Assembly (NCBI GenBank): GCA_946407715.1
Contig: CAMJPH010000009.1
Location: forward strand, 1-43,195
Length of the DNA stretch: 43,195 nucleotides
DNA from: an uncultured Bacteroidales bacterium
Lineage (GTDB): Bacteria; Bacteroidota; Bacteroidia; Bacteroidales; WCHB1-69
Direction of reading: 5' to 3'
This document shows positions 17,719 to 26,245 of the stretch, piece after piece. The notes below the pieces were generated by a model. It was not told the origin of the DNA, made no database searches, and saw nothing but the letters and a program-made list of their open reading frames with translations. The position numbers were made by a program, and so were the translations under genes. The first letter of the stretch is position 1; each line of letters begins with the position of its first letter.

Positions 17719-18066
17719 TTATAATGAAAGATCTATGTCATCAAAGGTGATGCCTAAATCCATGTCATCTTCCGTCTTCTCAAAATTGTCGTTCTCAATG
17801 AAGGTGTCTTCGGGAACAATGCCGTTCTCAATGAAATCAATCACACCCGTCAGAGCGTTCTTGAATTTCTCAAAATCTTCCTTGTAGAGGAATATTTTGT
17901 GTTTCTCGTAGAAAAAGTTTCCGTTATCAGCGTTAAACTTGCGTTTGCTTTCCGTAATGGTGAGATACATCTCCTCGTTCCTGCTTTTCTTGACATCGAA
18001 GAAATAGGTTCTTTTCCCTGCTTTCACTGCGCGCGAGAGGACTTCGTTTTTGTCTTGATTTTCCAT
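17719..18066 (-). CDS. DUF3276 / PUR-alpha-like nucleic-acid-binding protein
   Basis: A 115-residue acidic protein with the family signature KRTYFFDVKKSRNEEMYLTI near residues 18-37, matching the PUR-like (DUF3276) fold that binds single-stranded nucleic acid. The C-terminal 35 residues are very acidic and probably disordered. It is the first gene of a unit with parA and follows a TACTTTTG promoter box. Its cellular task is unknown; pairing with parA is suggestive only. Confidence 0.85.
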   Translation of the reverse strand: MENQDKNEVLSRAVKAGKRTYFFDVKKSRNEEMYLTITESKRKFNADNGNFFYEKHKIFLYKEDFEKFKNALTGVIDFIENGIVPEDTFIENDNFEKTEDDMDLGITFDDIDLSL

Positions 18067-18101
18067 AATGTCTAATACTTTTATTGATTCAAATGAGACT
18101 G

Positions 18102-18109
18102 CAAAAGTA
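18102..18109 (-). promoter_or_regulatory. Putative -7 box for the DUF3276-parA unit
   Basis: Reads TACTTTTG on the minus strand, about 36 bases before the start at 18066. Confidence 0.5.
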
Positions 18110-18145
18110 CGGAAATTTCGTTCACTTTGCCATCTTTTTCAAAAA

Positions 18146-20089
18146 TTATTTTCTTTTTTGTGATTGTTGCTGTTGTTTAAGCATTTGCGCCTGCTGTTTT
18201 TGCAATTCTTCCATCTTGAGCTGCCATTTGGATTTCTTGACGGGCTTCTTCATATTCTCCTGCATTTTGGCGCGGAGTTTGTTCTCATCAACCGCGATGC
18301 GGAAGATGAACATCTGCAGGAAAGTGACAAGGTTGAAGAGCAGATAGTAGTAGGTAAGAGCGGATGCGAAATTGTTGAACATAAACAAGAACATGATCGG
18401 CATCGTATACATCATAATGTTCATCATGCGCTGCTGGTCTTTGTTTCCCTGCGTAGGTGCCATCAACTTGTTGTTCAGCCAAGTATATACAAGCGTGGCG
18501 GCGGTCATCAGCAGTGTGAAAAGGCTGACGTGGTCGCCATAGAGCGGAATGCTGCGACCGAAATCCCAAATGGAATCATACGTGGAGAGGTCTTCGGCCC
18601 AGAGGAACGACTGTTGGCGCAACTCGTAAGCGGCCGGGAAGAATCTGTACATGGCGATGAGGATAGGCATCTGTAGCAGCATCGGCACGCAACCACCCGC
18701 AGGCTTCACACCCGCGCTACGATATAGTTGCATCGTGGCCTGTTGCTTCTTCATCATGTCCTCGTCTTTCGGGTATTTCGCATTAATCGCCTCAATTTCA
18801 GGCTTCAAGACGCGCATCTTGGCTGACGACATATACGTCTTGTAACTCACCGGCAACACCACAATCTTGATGAAAATGGTGAGTATCAGGATGATGATTC
18901 CGTAGCTCAAACCGTATGCCTCCAACCAGTTGAAAATCGGGATGATGATGAAGCGGTTCACCCAGTGCAGCAAGAAGAACCCCCAGCCAAGCGGAACCTG
19001 ACGTTCCAACTTCGTGTCATATTCCTTAAGCAGACGATACTGGTTCGGTCCAACGTACATGTACATACCGAAATGGCCTTTGTTCAAATCAGCGATTTCA
19101 AAGTCAAGGTCGGCGGCGCAGTCTTTCAGGATGTTACCATGTCCGTCTTCAGGGATCTGCACCGACAGGGAACCCGAAGTGAACGGCACCTCCTTGGACA
19201 CCAGACAGGTGGTGAAGAACTGCTGCTTGAAGGAGACCCACTTCAACGGGGCGGTAAAATCCTTCTTGTCAGGCTTGCGCTCATCCAAGTTGCCGACATC
19301 ATCGCTGTTGTCCATATAATATATGGAAGTGATATTCTTCTCATAGTCGAAATTCTTCTCCACACATTTTGGCTGAGCTTCCCACTGCATCGTGAAGGCC
19401 CGGCGGTTCGGATAGAGATAAGGCTCCATATTGACGACATTGATTTCATAGTCGAATTTATAGTCGTCATTTGAGAAAGTATAAAGATACTCGATGTAGG
19501 ATTTTTGGTCGAGGACCTGGCATTTTGCGCTGTCGGTGCCAGCATTGGGATAAAGTCGGAGGGAGAGTTTGTTATGTTGCTGATCCACCACAAGTTCGTC
19601 CGTATTAGCCAAAAAATAGCAGTCTCCTGTGGAGATTTCCGACTGGTCGCGGAGCATCAGCTTGATGGCCATGCTGTTGGAGCCGCCTTCGTAAATCACA
19701 AGGGGTTGCTTGGCGGAGTCCTTCGGTGTGTAGCGATAGACATCCTTCAGTTCGATTTGTTTGAGATAGCCCCCTTTCTTGCTGAAGAAGTAGTAGGCTT
19801 TGGCAGTTTCCACCACATAGTCGCCGTCTTCAGACACTTGTGCGTTAGAGAAACGTTGTGCCGGGGTAAGGGTTTCCATGGCGGGGGCTGCGGCTGGGGC
19901 GCCGGTCGTGTCCGACTGGTTGTCCAAGGAGAGTGCCTGTGCGGTTTCCGCCGTCTCTTTCTCAATTTCTTCCAACATCTGCGCTTCTTGCGCTGCTTTC
20001 TGCTTCTTCATCTGAGAGGTCTGGTAGAAGCTGAAGCCCAGAAACAGGGCGAAAATCAGCAACAGACCGATAACCGTATTCTTATCCAT
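18146..20089 (-). CDS. yidC: Membrane protein insertase YidC
   Basis: A 647-residue insertase that folds proteins into the inner membrane, alone or with SecYEG. It has an N-terminal membrane anchor (VIGLLLIFALFLGFSFY), a large periplasmic domain to about residue 370, then five membrane segments of the conserved 60 kDa domain, with the motif PAGGCVPMLLQMPILIAMYR near 480-500. The C-terminus is basic and rich in Gln and Lys (KKSKWQLKMEELQKQQ), typical for ribosome contact. Preceded by a promoter box that faces away from the polyene cluster. Confidence 0.96.
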   Translation of the reverse strand: MDKNTVIGLLLIFALFLGFSFYQTSQMKKQKAAQEAQMLEEIEKETAETAQALSLDNQSDTTGAPAAAPAMETLTPAQRFSNAQVSEDGDYVVETAKAYYFFSKKGGYLKQIELKDVYRYTPKDSAKQPLVIYEGGSNSMAIKLMLRDQSEISTGDCYFLANTDELVVDQQHNKLSLRLYPNAGTDSAKCQVLDQKSYIEYLYTFSNDDYKFDYEINVVNMEPYLYPNRRAFTMQWEAQPKCVEKNFDYEKNITSIYYMDNSDDVGNLDERKPDKKDFTAPLKWVSFKQQFFTTCLVSKEVPFTSGSLSVQIPEDGHGNILKDCAADLDFEIADLNKGHFGMYMYVGPNQYRLLKEYDTKLERQVPLGWGFFLLHWVNRFIIIPIFNWLEAYGLSYGIIILILTIFIKIVVLPVSYKTYMSSAKMRVLKPEIEAINAKYPKDEDMMKKQQATMQLYRSAGVKPAGGCVPMLLQMPILIAMYRFFPAAYELRQQSFLWAEDLSTYDSIWDFGRSIPLYGDHVSLFTLLMTAATLVYTWLNNKLMAPTQGNKDQQRMMNIMMYTMPIMFLFMFNNFASALTYYYLLFNLVTFLQMFIFRIAVDENKLRAKMQENMKKPVKKSKWQLKMEELQKQQAQMLKQQQQSQKRK

Positions 20090-20110
20090 CTTCCAAATTT
20101 AAATTGGCGG

Positions 20111-20118
20111 CAAAAGTA
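20111..20118 (-). promoter_or_regulatory. Putative -7 box for yidC
   Basis: Reads TACTTTTG on the minus strand, about 22 bases before the yidC start. With the plus-strand box at 20186 it makes a divergent promoter region between housekeeping and cluster genes. Confidence 0.5.
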
Positions 20119-20185
20119 CAAAAAAAACTGTAACCGCCTGCACAATTCAACCCTAAAAAAAAATAAATGAAAATAATAATTTTTA

Positions 20186-20193
20186 TATCTTTG
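20186..20193 (+). promoter_or_regulatory. Putative -7 box for the polyene cluster, first unit
   Basis: Reads TATCTTTG, a perfect TAnnTTTG match, about 40 bases before the ammonia-lyase ATG. It probably drives 20233-26154, in which intergenic gaps are 50 bases or less. Confidence 0.6.
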
Positions 20194-20232
20194 CGCCCTT
20201 AAATATTTAGGGTAAAAATTGCAAATTTGGCT

Positions 20233-21744
20233 ATGCAACTATTTGAAATAGAGAATATTTTATTCAACGGAGAATCATTGGATTTCACCGATGAGGACAA
20301 AAAAAGGGTTACTGACAGTTTCCAATATCTCAAAGAGTTTTCAAAAGACAAAATTATATACGGAATCACCACTGGTTTTGGACCGATGGCGCAATATCGA
20401 GTGAAAGACGAGGATATCCGCGCTTTGCAATACAACATCATCCGCAGTCATTCTTGCGGTGCCGGCGAACCGTTCCCTGAATTGTACGTGAAAGCGGCCA
20501 TGCTTGCTCGTTTCCACACTTTTGTAAGAGGCAAGTCCGGAGTGGATCCATACGCGCTGGAACTGCTACAGACATTCATCAACAAAGGCATCTTCCCGGT
20601 CATTCCGCAGCACGGCAGTGTTGGAGCCTCCGGCGATCTGGTTCAACTGGCACACATGGCATTGACCCTCATCGGCGAAGGTGACGTGTTCTACCAAGGG
20701 CAGCGCAAACCTACCGCTGAAGTGATGAAAGAGCTGAACATCGAGCCGCTAAAACCCTCGTTGCGGGAAGGCCTTGCCCTCAACAACGGCACTGCTATGA
20801 TGACCGGCGTGGGTATTGTAAACCTTCATTTTGCAAAAAAACTGCTTGACTACGCCCTCATCGCTTCCGTAATCATCAATGAAATTGCCGGATCTTACGA
20901 CGATTTCATGGCCAAAGAACTGAACGACCTCAAAAACCACGAAGGGCAGTCGGCTGTCGCACGCAAAATGCTTGAAGTGGCTGTCGGAGATCACTGCATG
21001 CGCAAACGCACCTCCGAAATGTTCCACCACCACGAAGAGAAAGTCTTCACCCACAAGGTGCAACCCTATTATTCGCTGCGTTGTGTGCCACAAATTCTCG
21101 GTCCCATTTACGATGCCTACAAGTTCACTGAGAAAATTCTGATTGAGGAATTTAACGCTGTGGACGACAATCCTGTAGTTGATATGGGCACGGCAATGGT
21201 ATATCACGGCGGAAATTTCCACGGGGACTATGTGTCCTTTGAAATGGACAAGCTCAAAATCGCCACCACCAAAATTGCAGTGCTGATGGAGCGCCAACTC
21301 AACTACCTATGCCACGACCGCATCAACGGAATTTTGCCTCCGTTCTTGAACCTGGGCACACTGGGTCTCACCTACGGCATCCAAGCCATGCAGTTCACCG
21401 CCTGCTCCACCACCGCAGAGTGCCAGAACCTCTCAAATTCCATGTATGTACACAGCATCCCCAACAACAACGACAATCAGGATGTGGTCAGCATGGGCAC
21501 CAACTCCGCCATTCTGGCCAAGCGCGTCATTGACAACTGTTACCAGGTGATGGCCATTCACTATATCGCATTGGCACAAGCCGTTGACTGTCTGGAGATT
21601 CAAGACAAACTTTCCCCATTCACGAGAAACATCTACGACGAAGTGCGCGCCATCGTGCCGAAATTCATTGAAGACACACCGAAAGACATTGACATTCAAA
21701 ACATTGAAAATTATTTAAGAACAAAATCCACCAATCTTCTATAG
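20233..21744 (+). CDS. Aromatic amino acid ammonia-lyase, FjTAL-like (probable tyrosine ammonia-lyase)
   Basis: A 503-residue MIO enzyme that removes ammonia from an aromatic amino acid. The MIO-forming triad Ala-Ser-Gly is at 132-134 (GSVGASGDLVQLAH), and the catalytic Tyr loop IIYGITTGFGPMAQYR is at 41-56. The residues that set substrate choice read IIRSHSCGAG (Ser72-His73). That pair is also found in histidine lyases, but the whole protein follows the pattern of the Flavobacterium johnsoniae tyrosine lyase of the flexirubin cluster (GFGPMAQYR, QYN-IRSHS, IPNNNDNQD). No other histidine-breakdown genes are near. It should make 4-coumarate (or cinnamate) as polyketide starter. The frame also opens at a TTG at 20227; the ATG is preferred. 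Confidence 0.88.
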   Translation: MQLFEIENILFNGESLDFTDEDKKRVTDSFQYLKEFSKDKIIYGITTGFGPMAQYRVKDEDIRALQYNIIRSHSCGAGEPFPELYVKAAMLARFHTFVRGKSGVDPYALELLQTFINKGIFPVIPQHGSVGASGDLVQLAHMALTLIGEGDVFYQGQRKPTAEVMKELNIEPLKPSLREGLALNNGTAMMTGVGIVNLHFAKKLLDYALIASVIINEIAGSYDDFMAKELNDLKNHEGQSAVARKMLEVAVGDHCMRKRTSEMFHHHEEKVFTHKVQPYYSLRCVPQILGPIYDAYKFTEKILIEEFNAVDDNPVVDMGTAMVYHGGNFHGDYVSFEMDKLKIATTKIAVLMERQLNYLCHDRINGILPPFLNLGTLGLTYGIQAMQFTACSTTAECQNLSNSMYVHSIPNNNDNQDVVSMGTNSAILAKRVIDNCYQVMAIHYIALAQAVDCLEIQDKLSPFTRNIYDEVRAIVPKFIEDTPKDIDIQNIENYLRTKSTNLL

Positions 21745-21794
21745 CATAACATTAGTAGCGGGTGGTTACAAACATACAAGAAATTTCGTAATTC

Positions 21795-23015
21795 ATGAGA
21801 CGAGTAGTTATCACGGGTATGGGAATTTATTCCTGCTTGGGCAAGAATCTGGAGGAGGTTACCCAGTCATTATATACAGGTAAGTCGGGCATCGGCATTG
21901 ACCCGATGCGCAAAGAGTACGGTTACCGTTCCGCCCTTACCGGCATCGTGGAGCGTCCCGTACTGAAGGGCGTGTTGGACCGCCGATCCAGAGTTTGTCT
22001 GGCCGAAGAGGGCGAATACGCCTACATGGCCACCGCCGAGGCATTGCGCAACGCAGGCGTTGACATGGACTATCTGGAAAAGAACGAGGTGGGCGTGCTG
22101 TTCGGCAACGATTCTTCCGCAAAGGCCGTTATAGAGGCGCACACCACCGCCATGCAGTATAAGGACACCCAGATGATGGGGTCAGGAGCCATATTTCAGT
22201 CAATGAATTCCACTGTTACCATGAACTTGTCCACTATTTTCAAGTTGCGGGGCATCAACATGACCATCAGCGCAGCCTGTGCCAGCGGATCGCACGCCAT
22301 CGGATTAGGGCTCTTGTTCATCCGTAACGGACTTCAGGACATGATAATATGCGGCGGCGCACAAGAGACCCACTACCTTTCCATGGGCAGTTTCGATGGC
22401 ATCGGGGCTTTCTCCATCCGCGAGGACGAGCCAACCAAGGCATCACGCCCGTTTGACCGCGACCGCGACGGGCTTGTGCCCGGAGGCGGAGGAGCTGCCG
22501 TCATTCTGGAAGACTACGACCACGCCGTAAAGAGAGGCGCACCCATAATTGCCGAAGTTGTCGGCTATGGGTTTTCCTCCAACGGAGCAAACATCTCCCA
22601 ACCCAGCGACTTGGGCTCCAGCATCGCTATGGAACGCGCTCTCAACGATGCCGGCGTTTCCGCCCAAGACATCGACTACATCAACGCGCACGCCACCTCC
22701 ACCTTGCAAGGCGACGCGTTCGAGGCCATGGCCCTCGACCATCTCTTCTCCCCTTACCGCACACCTGTCAGCTCCACAAAGTCCATGACAGGGCACGAGT
22801 GCTGGATGGCCGGTGCCAGCGAAATTGTCTATTCCAACCTCATGATGCTCAACAGCTTCATCGCCCCTAACCTCAACTTCGAGAACCCCGACGAATACTC
22901 CAAGAATTTGAACATCGTCCCCAAAACCATAGAAAAAAACATCAACCTGTATCTCTCCAACTCCTTCGGGTTCGGAGGCACCAACAGCGCATTAGTCATC
23001 AAGAAAATTTTATAA
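21795..23015 (+). CDS. Beta-ketoacyl-ACP synthase, FabF-like, single domain
   Basis: A 406-residue ketosynthase of the polyene line. The full Cys-His-His set is visible: Cys162 in SAACASGSHAIG, His299 in NAHATST, and His334 in KSMTGHECWMAG, with Lys329. It should condense malonyl-ACP units with the growing chain. Near the second His the usual GAAG is replaced by ECWMAGAS, a mark of this pathway group rather than of housekeeping FabF. It is the only stand-alone ketosynthase in the cluster; the two others carry extra domains. It is followed within 12 bases by an ACP gene. Confidence 0.9.
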   Translation: MRRVVITGMGIYSCLGKNLEEVTQSLYTGKSGIGIDPMRKEYGYRSALTGIVERPVLKGVLDRRSRVCLAEEGEYAYMATAEALRNAGVDMDYLEKNEVGVLFGNDSSAKAVIEAHTTAMQYKDTQMMGSGAIFQSMNSTVTMNLSTIFKLRGINMTISAACASGSHAIGLGLLFIRNGLQDMIICGGAQETHYLSMGSFDGIGAFSIREDEPTKASRPFDRDRDGLVPGGGGAAVILEDYDHAVKRGAPIIAEVVGYGFSSNGANISQPSDLGSSIAMERALNDAGVSAQDIDYINAHATSTLQGDAFEAMALDHLFSPYRTPVSSTKSMTGHECWMAGASEIVYSNLMMLNSFIAPNLNFENPDEYSKNLNIVPKTIEKNINLYLSNSFGFGGTNSALVIKKIL

Positions 23016-23027
23016 TTCATATTTGAT

Positions 23028-23270
23028 ATGCAAAGAGAAGAAGTAATCAAAACTGTCAACCATTTTTTGGTAGAGGAAATAGAAATCGAAGAAGATTTGT
23101 TAAAAGAGGATGCTCTTTTGAAAGAGAATCTGGGCATCGACAGCTTGGACTTCGTCGATATTGTGGTCATCGTGGAGAAAAATTTCGGATTCAAGATCAA
23201 GCCCGAAGAGATGAAAGAGGTGAAAACTCTTGGACAATTCTATGATTATATCATGGGCAAAGTAAACTAA
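23028..23270 (+). CDS. Acyl carrier protein (first)
   Basis: An 80-residue acidic carrier protein. The attachment Ser for phosphopantetheine is Ser39 in GIDSLDFVDI. It differs from the second ACP at the motif (DSLD against DSID) and in helix II, so the two may serve different steps, such as starter loading and chain extension. It lies 12 bases after the ketosynthase and 5 before the acyltransferase. Confidence 0.92.
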   Translation: MQREEVIKTVNHFLVEEIEIEEDLLKEDALLKENLGIDSLDFVDIVVIVEKNFGFKIKPEEMKEVKTLGQFYDYIMGKVN

Positions 23271-23275
23271 AACCT

Positions 23276-24187
23276 ATGGCGGACGGCCGACAATGGCAAG
23301 GCAAGACTAAAGGCGGGAAATTCGGACAACGTTTCTTACTTTCTTTTCTGAAACGTTTCCGTGTCACGGCGTTGTACCCCTCGCTTCCATTCATCATCCC
23401 CTTCTGCCTTATCTTTGCCCGCAAGCCTAACCGGGCACTGTACCGCTATTTTCACGACATCCACAGGTACGGCAGATGGCGTTCCCTGCGCTCCACCGCA
23501 CGCAACGCATACAATTTCGGGAAAGTGGTGATTGACAAGTTCGCCATCTGGGCAGGCCGCAGCGACCAGTTCTCCGTTCGGGTGGAACAACCGGAAATTC
23601 CTCAACGACTCTTCGAACAGGAAAAAGGAGTCTTGTTTGCGGGATCCCACATCGGAAATTTCGAGCTGCTCGCCACCGCCTTCGAAAAAAATCCCAAGAA
23701 AATCAACGTCATCATTTACGGTGGGGAGAGCGAGATGCTCAACCAGCAAAGAACCGCCGTGTTTGGGGAGAACCATGTCAACCTCATCCCTGTCACGGCA
23801 GACATGTCGCACCTCTTCACCATCAAGAACGCTCTTGAGAACGGCGAGGTGGTGGCCATCCTGTGCGACCGCCTTTTCGGCAGCCCGAAAAAGAAAACCC
23901 TTGATTTTTTAGGGCATCCGGCTGACTTTCCCATCGGACCGTTCCGACTGGCCGCACAAATGGACGTGCCCGTGCTTTCCGTTGCCGTGATGAAGGAGAA
24001 AGGACTGTGTTACTCTTGCCACACAACCTTGTTGAACGTGGAACCCAGCCTTACAACAAGCCAAAAATGCGACATCTTGATAGAACAATATGTGAAAAGC
24101 CTTGAAAATGTGCTCCAACAATACTCCGAGCAATGGTTCAACCTTTATGATTTCTGGAATCTGGAAAATAATCACAACAGAAAATAA
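23276..24187 (+). CDS. LpxL-like lipid A/lysophospholipid acyltransferase family protein
   Basis: A 303-residue inner-membrane acyltransferase. A hydrophobic anchor is near residues 30-48, and the catalytic HX4E motif is HIGNFE at 125-130 within FAGSHIGNFELL, as in LpxL/HtrB. A second block, CDRLFGSPKK, is near residue 202. In housekeeping cells such enzymes acylate lipid A; inside an aryl-polyene cluster the likely job is to move the polyene from ACP to a lipid or glycerol anchor. It lies 5 bases after the ACP gene, which fits transfer from that ACP. The acceptor is unknown. Confidence 0.85.
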   Translation: MADGRQWQGKTKGGKFGQRFLLSFLKRFRVTALYPSLPFIIPFCLIFARKPNRALYRYFHDIHRYGRWRSLRSTARNAYNFGKVVIDKFAIWAGRSDQFSVRVEQPEIPQRLFEQEKGVLFAGSHIGNFELLATAFEKNPKKINVIIYGGESEMLNQQRTAVFGENHVNLIPVTADMSHLFTIKNALENGEVVAILCDRLFGSPKKKTLDFLGHPADFPIGPFRLAAQMDVPVLSVAVMKEKGLCYSCHTTLLNVEPSLTTSQKCDILIEQYVKSLENVLQQYSEQWFNLYDFWNLENNHNRK

Positions 24188-24204
24188 CTCAAAATACAAT
24201 CACT

Positions 24205-25293
24205 ATGAAATTAAAATCTCCGCAAAAGGAAATATACGCCAAAGAACACCACTCTGCTTTACAAGCACAACGTTTAGCACAGGAGATTGCCTTTGGACCC
24301 ATTGTGTTCCAAGTTTCACGACTGATGGTCAAGTTCGGCATTTTCGAGATGTTGAACGAACACAAAGACGGCTTGACCATGACAGAAATCGCCAATGCCA
24401 CAAAACTGTCGCTATACGGCACAAAAGTCCTGCTGGAATCTTCTTTGACCATCGGCACTATCCTTCTGCATGACGATCGTTTCTTCCTCTCCAAGACCGG
24501 CTGGTTTCTGCTCAACGACGAGTCAGTACGCGTGAACATGGATTTCAACCATGATGTGAACTATCTCGGCATGTTCCGTTTGGAGGAGTCATTGCTCAAC
24601 GGCAAACCTGAAGGATTGAAAGTGTTCGGAGACTGGCCGACCGTGTATGAAGGGTTGTCGAAACTGCCGCCGCAAGTGCAGAAAAGTTGGTTTGGCTTTG
24701 ACCATTTCTATTCGGACAATTCTTTCGCGCAAGCATTGGAAATCGTGTTCATGAATCATCCCAAGACACTATTGGACGTTGGGGGCAACACTGGACGCTG
24801 GGCCATGCAGTGCGTGAAACACGATGCCGACGTACATGTCACCATCATGGACCTGCCACAGCAGTTAGCCATGATGCGCAAACAAACCAAAGGTCTGGAG
24901 GGTGCCGACAGGATCCATGGCCACGGTTGCAACCTGCTCGACCGTACCATACCGTTCCCCACAGGGTTTGACGCCATTTGGATGAGCCAATTTTTGGATT
25001 GTTTCTCGGAGGAGGAGGTAACCAGCATTCTCACCCGCGCCGCCAAGTCCATGGACACACAGAGCAAACTGTACATCATGGAAACTTTTTGGGATCTCCA
25101 ACGCTTCGAAACAGCCTCCTATTGTCTTGCTCAAACCAGCATCTATTTCACCGCCATCGCCAATGGCAACAGCAAAATGTACTATTCCGGCGACATGGCC
25201 CGCTGCGTGGAAGAGGCTGGGTTGAAAATTGATGTGCTACACGAAAATCTGGGTGTCGGAGGGCATAGTATCATGGAATGTAGTGTTAAATAA
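24205..25293 (+). CDS. SAM-dependent O-methyltransferase
   Basis: A 362-residue class I methyltransferase of the plant-type O-methyltransferase family. The N-terminal dimer/winged-helix domain (residues 20-110) includes FGIFEMLNEHKDGLTMTEIA. The SAM-binding glycine loop DVGGNTGRW is at 191-199, followed by an acidic strand end (VTIMDLPQQ) and the late motif DAIWMSQFLDCFSEEE. In this setting it probably methylates the phenol of the aryl head group. The acceptor position cannot be read from sequence. Confidence 0.87.
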   Translation: MKLKSPQKEIYAKEHHSALQAQRLAQEIAFGPIVFQVSRLMVKFGIFEMLNEHKDGLTMTEIANATKLSLYGTKVLLESSLTIGTILLHDDRFFLSKTGWFLLNDESVRVNMDFNHDVNYLGMFRLEESLLNGKPEGLKVFGDWPTVYEGLSKLPPQVQKSWFGFDHFYSDNSFAQALEIVFMNHPKTLLDVGGNTGRWAMQCVKHDADVHVTIMDLPQQLAMMRKQTKGLEGADRIHGHGCNLLDRTIPFPTGFDAIWMSQFLDCFSEEEVTSILTRAAKSMDTQSKLYIMETFWDLQRFETASYCLAQTSIYFTAIANGNSKMYYSGDMARCVEEAGLKIDVLHENLGVGGHSIMECSVK

Positions 25294-25301
25294 TCGCCCT
25301 C

Positions 25302-25718
25302 ATGTTTCCTATACCTGCACTTCCATACATCCCTCAACGTCCACCATTTGTACTGGTTGACAATCTGTTATCTTGCAACGAGGAAGAGGTTGTGACCGAC
25401 TTTCACATCCCGCCGGATCACATTTTGGTGGAAAACGGCTATTTGTCAGAAGCGGGCCTGATCGAAAACGTCGCGCAAACCTGCGCCGCCCGCATCGGAT
25501 GGGTTAACCGCAACAAACCTATCCCCATTGGCGTGATTGGAGCCGTCAACAACTTCGAACACACGACCCTCCCAGCGGCTGGCGAAACCATAACAACTAC
25601 CGTCACTGTCATTTCCGCCGTTTTTGAAGCCCTCGTTGTTCATGCGGAAACCCAATGCAACGGGCAACCCGTCGCACATTGCGACATGAAGGTCTTTGTT
25701 CGGACAACTAACAGTTAA
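25302..25718 (+). CDS. FabZ-like hotdog dehydratase, atypical His loop
   Basis: A 138-residue hotdog protein. The N-terminal IPQRPPFVLVD (10-20) matches the FabZ LPHRxPFLLVD block, and the catalytic acid is kept as Glu55 in GLIENVAQTCA. The FabZ loop GHFPGxPxxPG that carries the catalytic His is absent; a His40 lies 15 residues before the Glu instead of the 14 seen in FabZ. It should take part in dehydrating 3-hydroxyacyl-ACP during polyene growth, possibly only together with the second hotdog protein at 31721-32086, which has the opposite deviation. It lies 8 bases after the methyltransferase. Confidence 0.82.
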   Translation: MFPIPALPYIPQRPPFVLVDNLLSCNEEEVVTDFHIPPDHILVENGYLSEAGLIENVAQTCAARIGWVNRNKPIPIGVIGAVNNFEHTTLPAAGETITTTVTVISAVFEALVVHAETQCNGQPVAHCDMKVFVRTTNS

Positions 25719-25728
25719 AAGTAAAAAA

Positions 25729-26154
25729 ATGGCAGACAAAATATTGCAAGTCGAGAAAGAGGTGGATGTCCGTTTCAGCGAAGTGGATTCCATGGGGTTT
25801 GTATGGCATGGTAACTACGCCTTATATTTTGAAGATGCCAGAGAACTCTTCGGGCAAACCTATCAGCTTGAATATCTCCGCATGTACGAGTTAGGAGTTT
25901 ACGCGCCGCTGGTGGAATTAAAATTCAACTACAAGAAGGCCGTACACTACCAAAGCAGAATAAAAGTCAAATGCACCTATCGGAACACAGACTCCGCTAA
26001 AATCGTGTTCGACTACGAAATCCGCGATGCGAAAACCGATGAACTAATGGTAACCGGCCACACCGTGCAGGTGTTCCTTGACCGCAATTACAACCTGATT
26101 TGGCAAATGCCTGACTTTTATCACAAATGGAAGATTGTAAATGGGATTATCTAA
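25729..26154 (+). CDS. Acyl-CoA/ACP thioesterase, 4HBT hotdog family
   Basis: 141 residues from the ATG at 25729; the frame opens at 25696 inside the previous gene, but the later start follows a purine-rich stretch and gives a standard N-terminus. The 4-hydroxybenzoyl-CoA/YbgC-type thioesterase motif is clear: VDSMGFVWHGNYALYFEDAR near 18-37, with the active-site Asp and the HGNY loop. It may release the chain or remove stalled acyl groups from the ACPs. It is the last gene before the second promoter. Confidence 0.87.
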   Translation: MADKILQVEKEVDVRFSEVDSMGFVWHGNYALYFEDARELFGQTYQLEYLRMYELGVYAPLVELKFNYKKAVHYQSRIKVKCTYRNTDSAKIVFDYEIRDAKTDELMVTGHTVQVFLDRNYNLIWQMPDFYHKWKIVNGII

Positions 26155-26198
26155 AAATCTCTTCTCTTTTCCACATAACAGTCATACTGCTTTTTTTG

Positions 26199-26206
26199 TA
26201 TATTTG
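26199..26206 (+). promoter_or_regulatory. Putative -7 box for the second cluster unit
   Basis: Reads TATATTTG after a run of seven T, about 40 bases before the ATG at 26246. It fits TAnnTTTG and lies in the first gap larger than 60 bases in the cluster. Confidence 0.55.
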
Positions 26207-26245
26207 CGCCCTCTTTGAAATTAGGTGGTTTATACACGTAAGTAT

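Noticed and set aside
20233..21744. Histidine ammonia-lyase of histidine breakdown
   Set aside because: Ser72-His73 resembles histidine lyases, but no urocanase, imidazolonepropionase or glutamate formiminotransferase is near, and the overall pattern follows the tyrosine lyase of flexirubin clusters.
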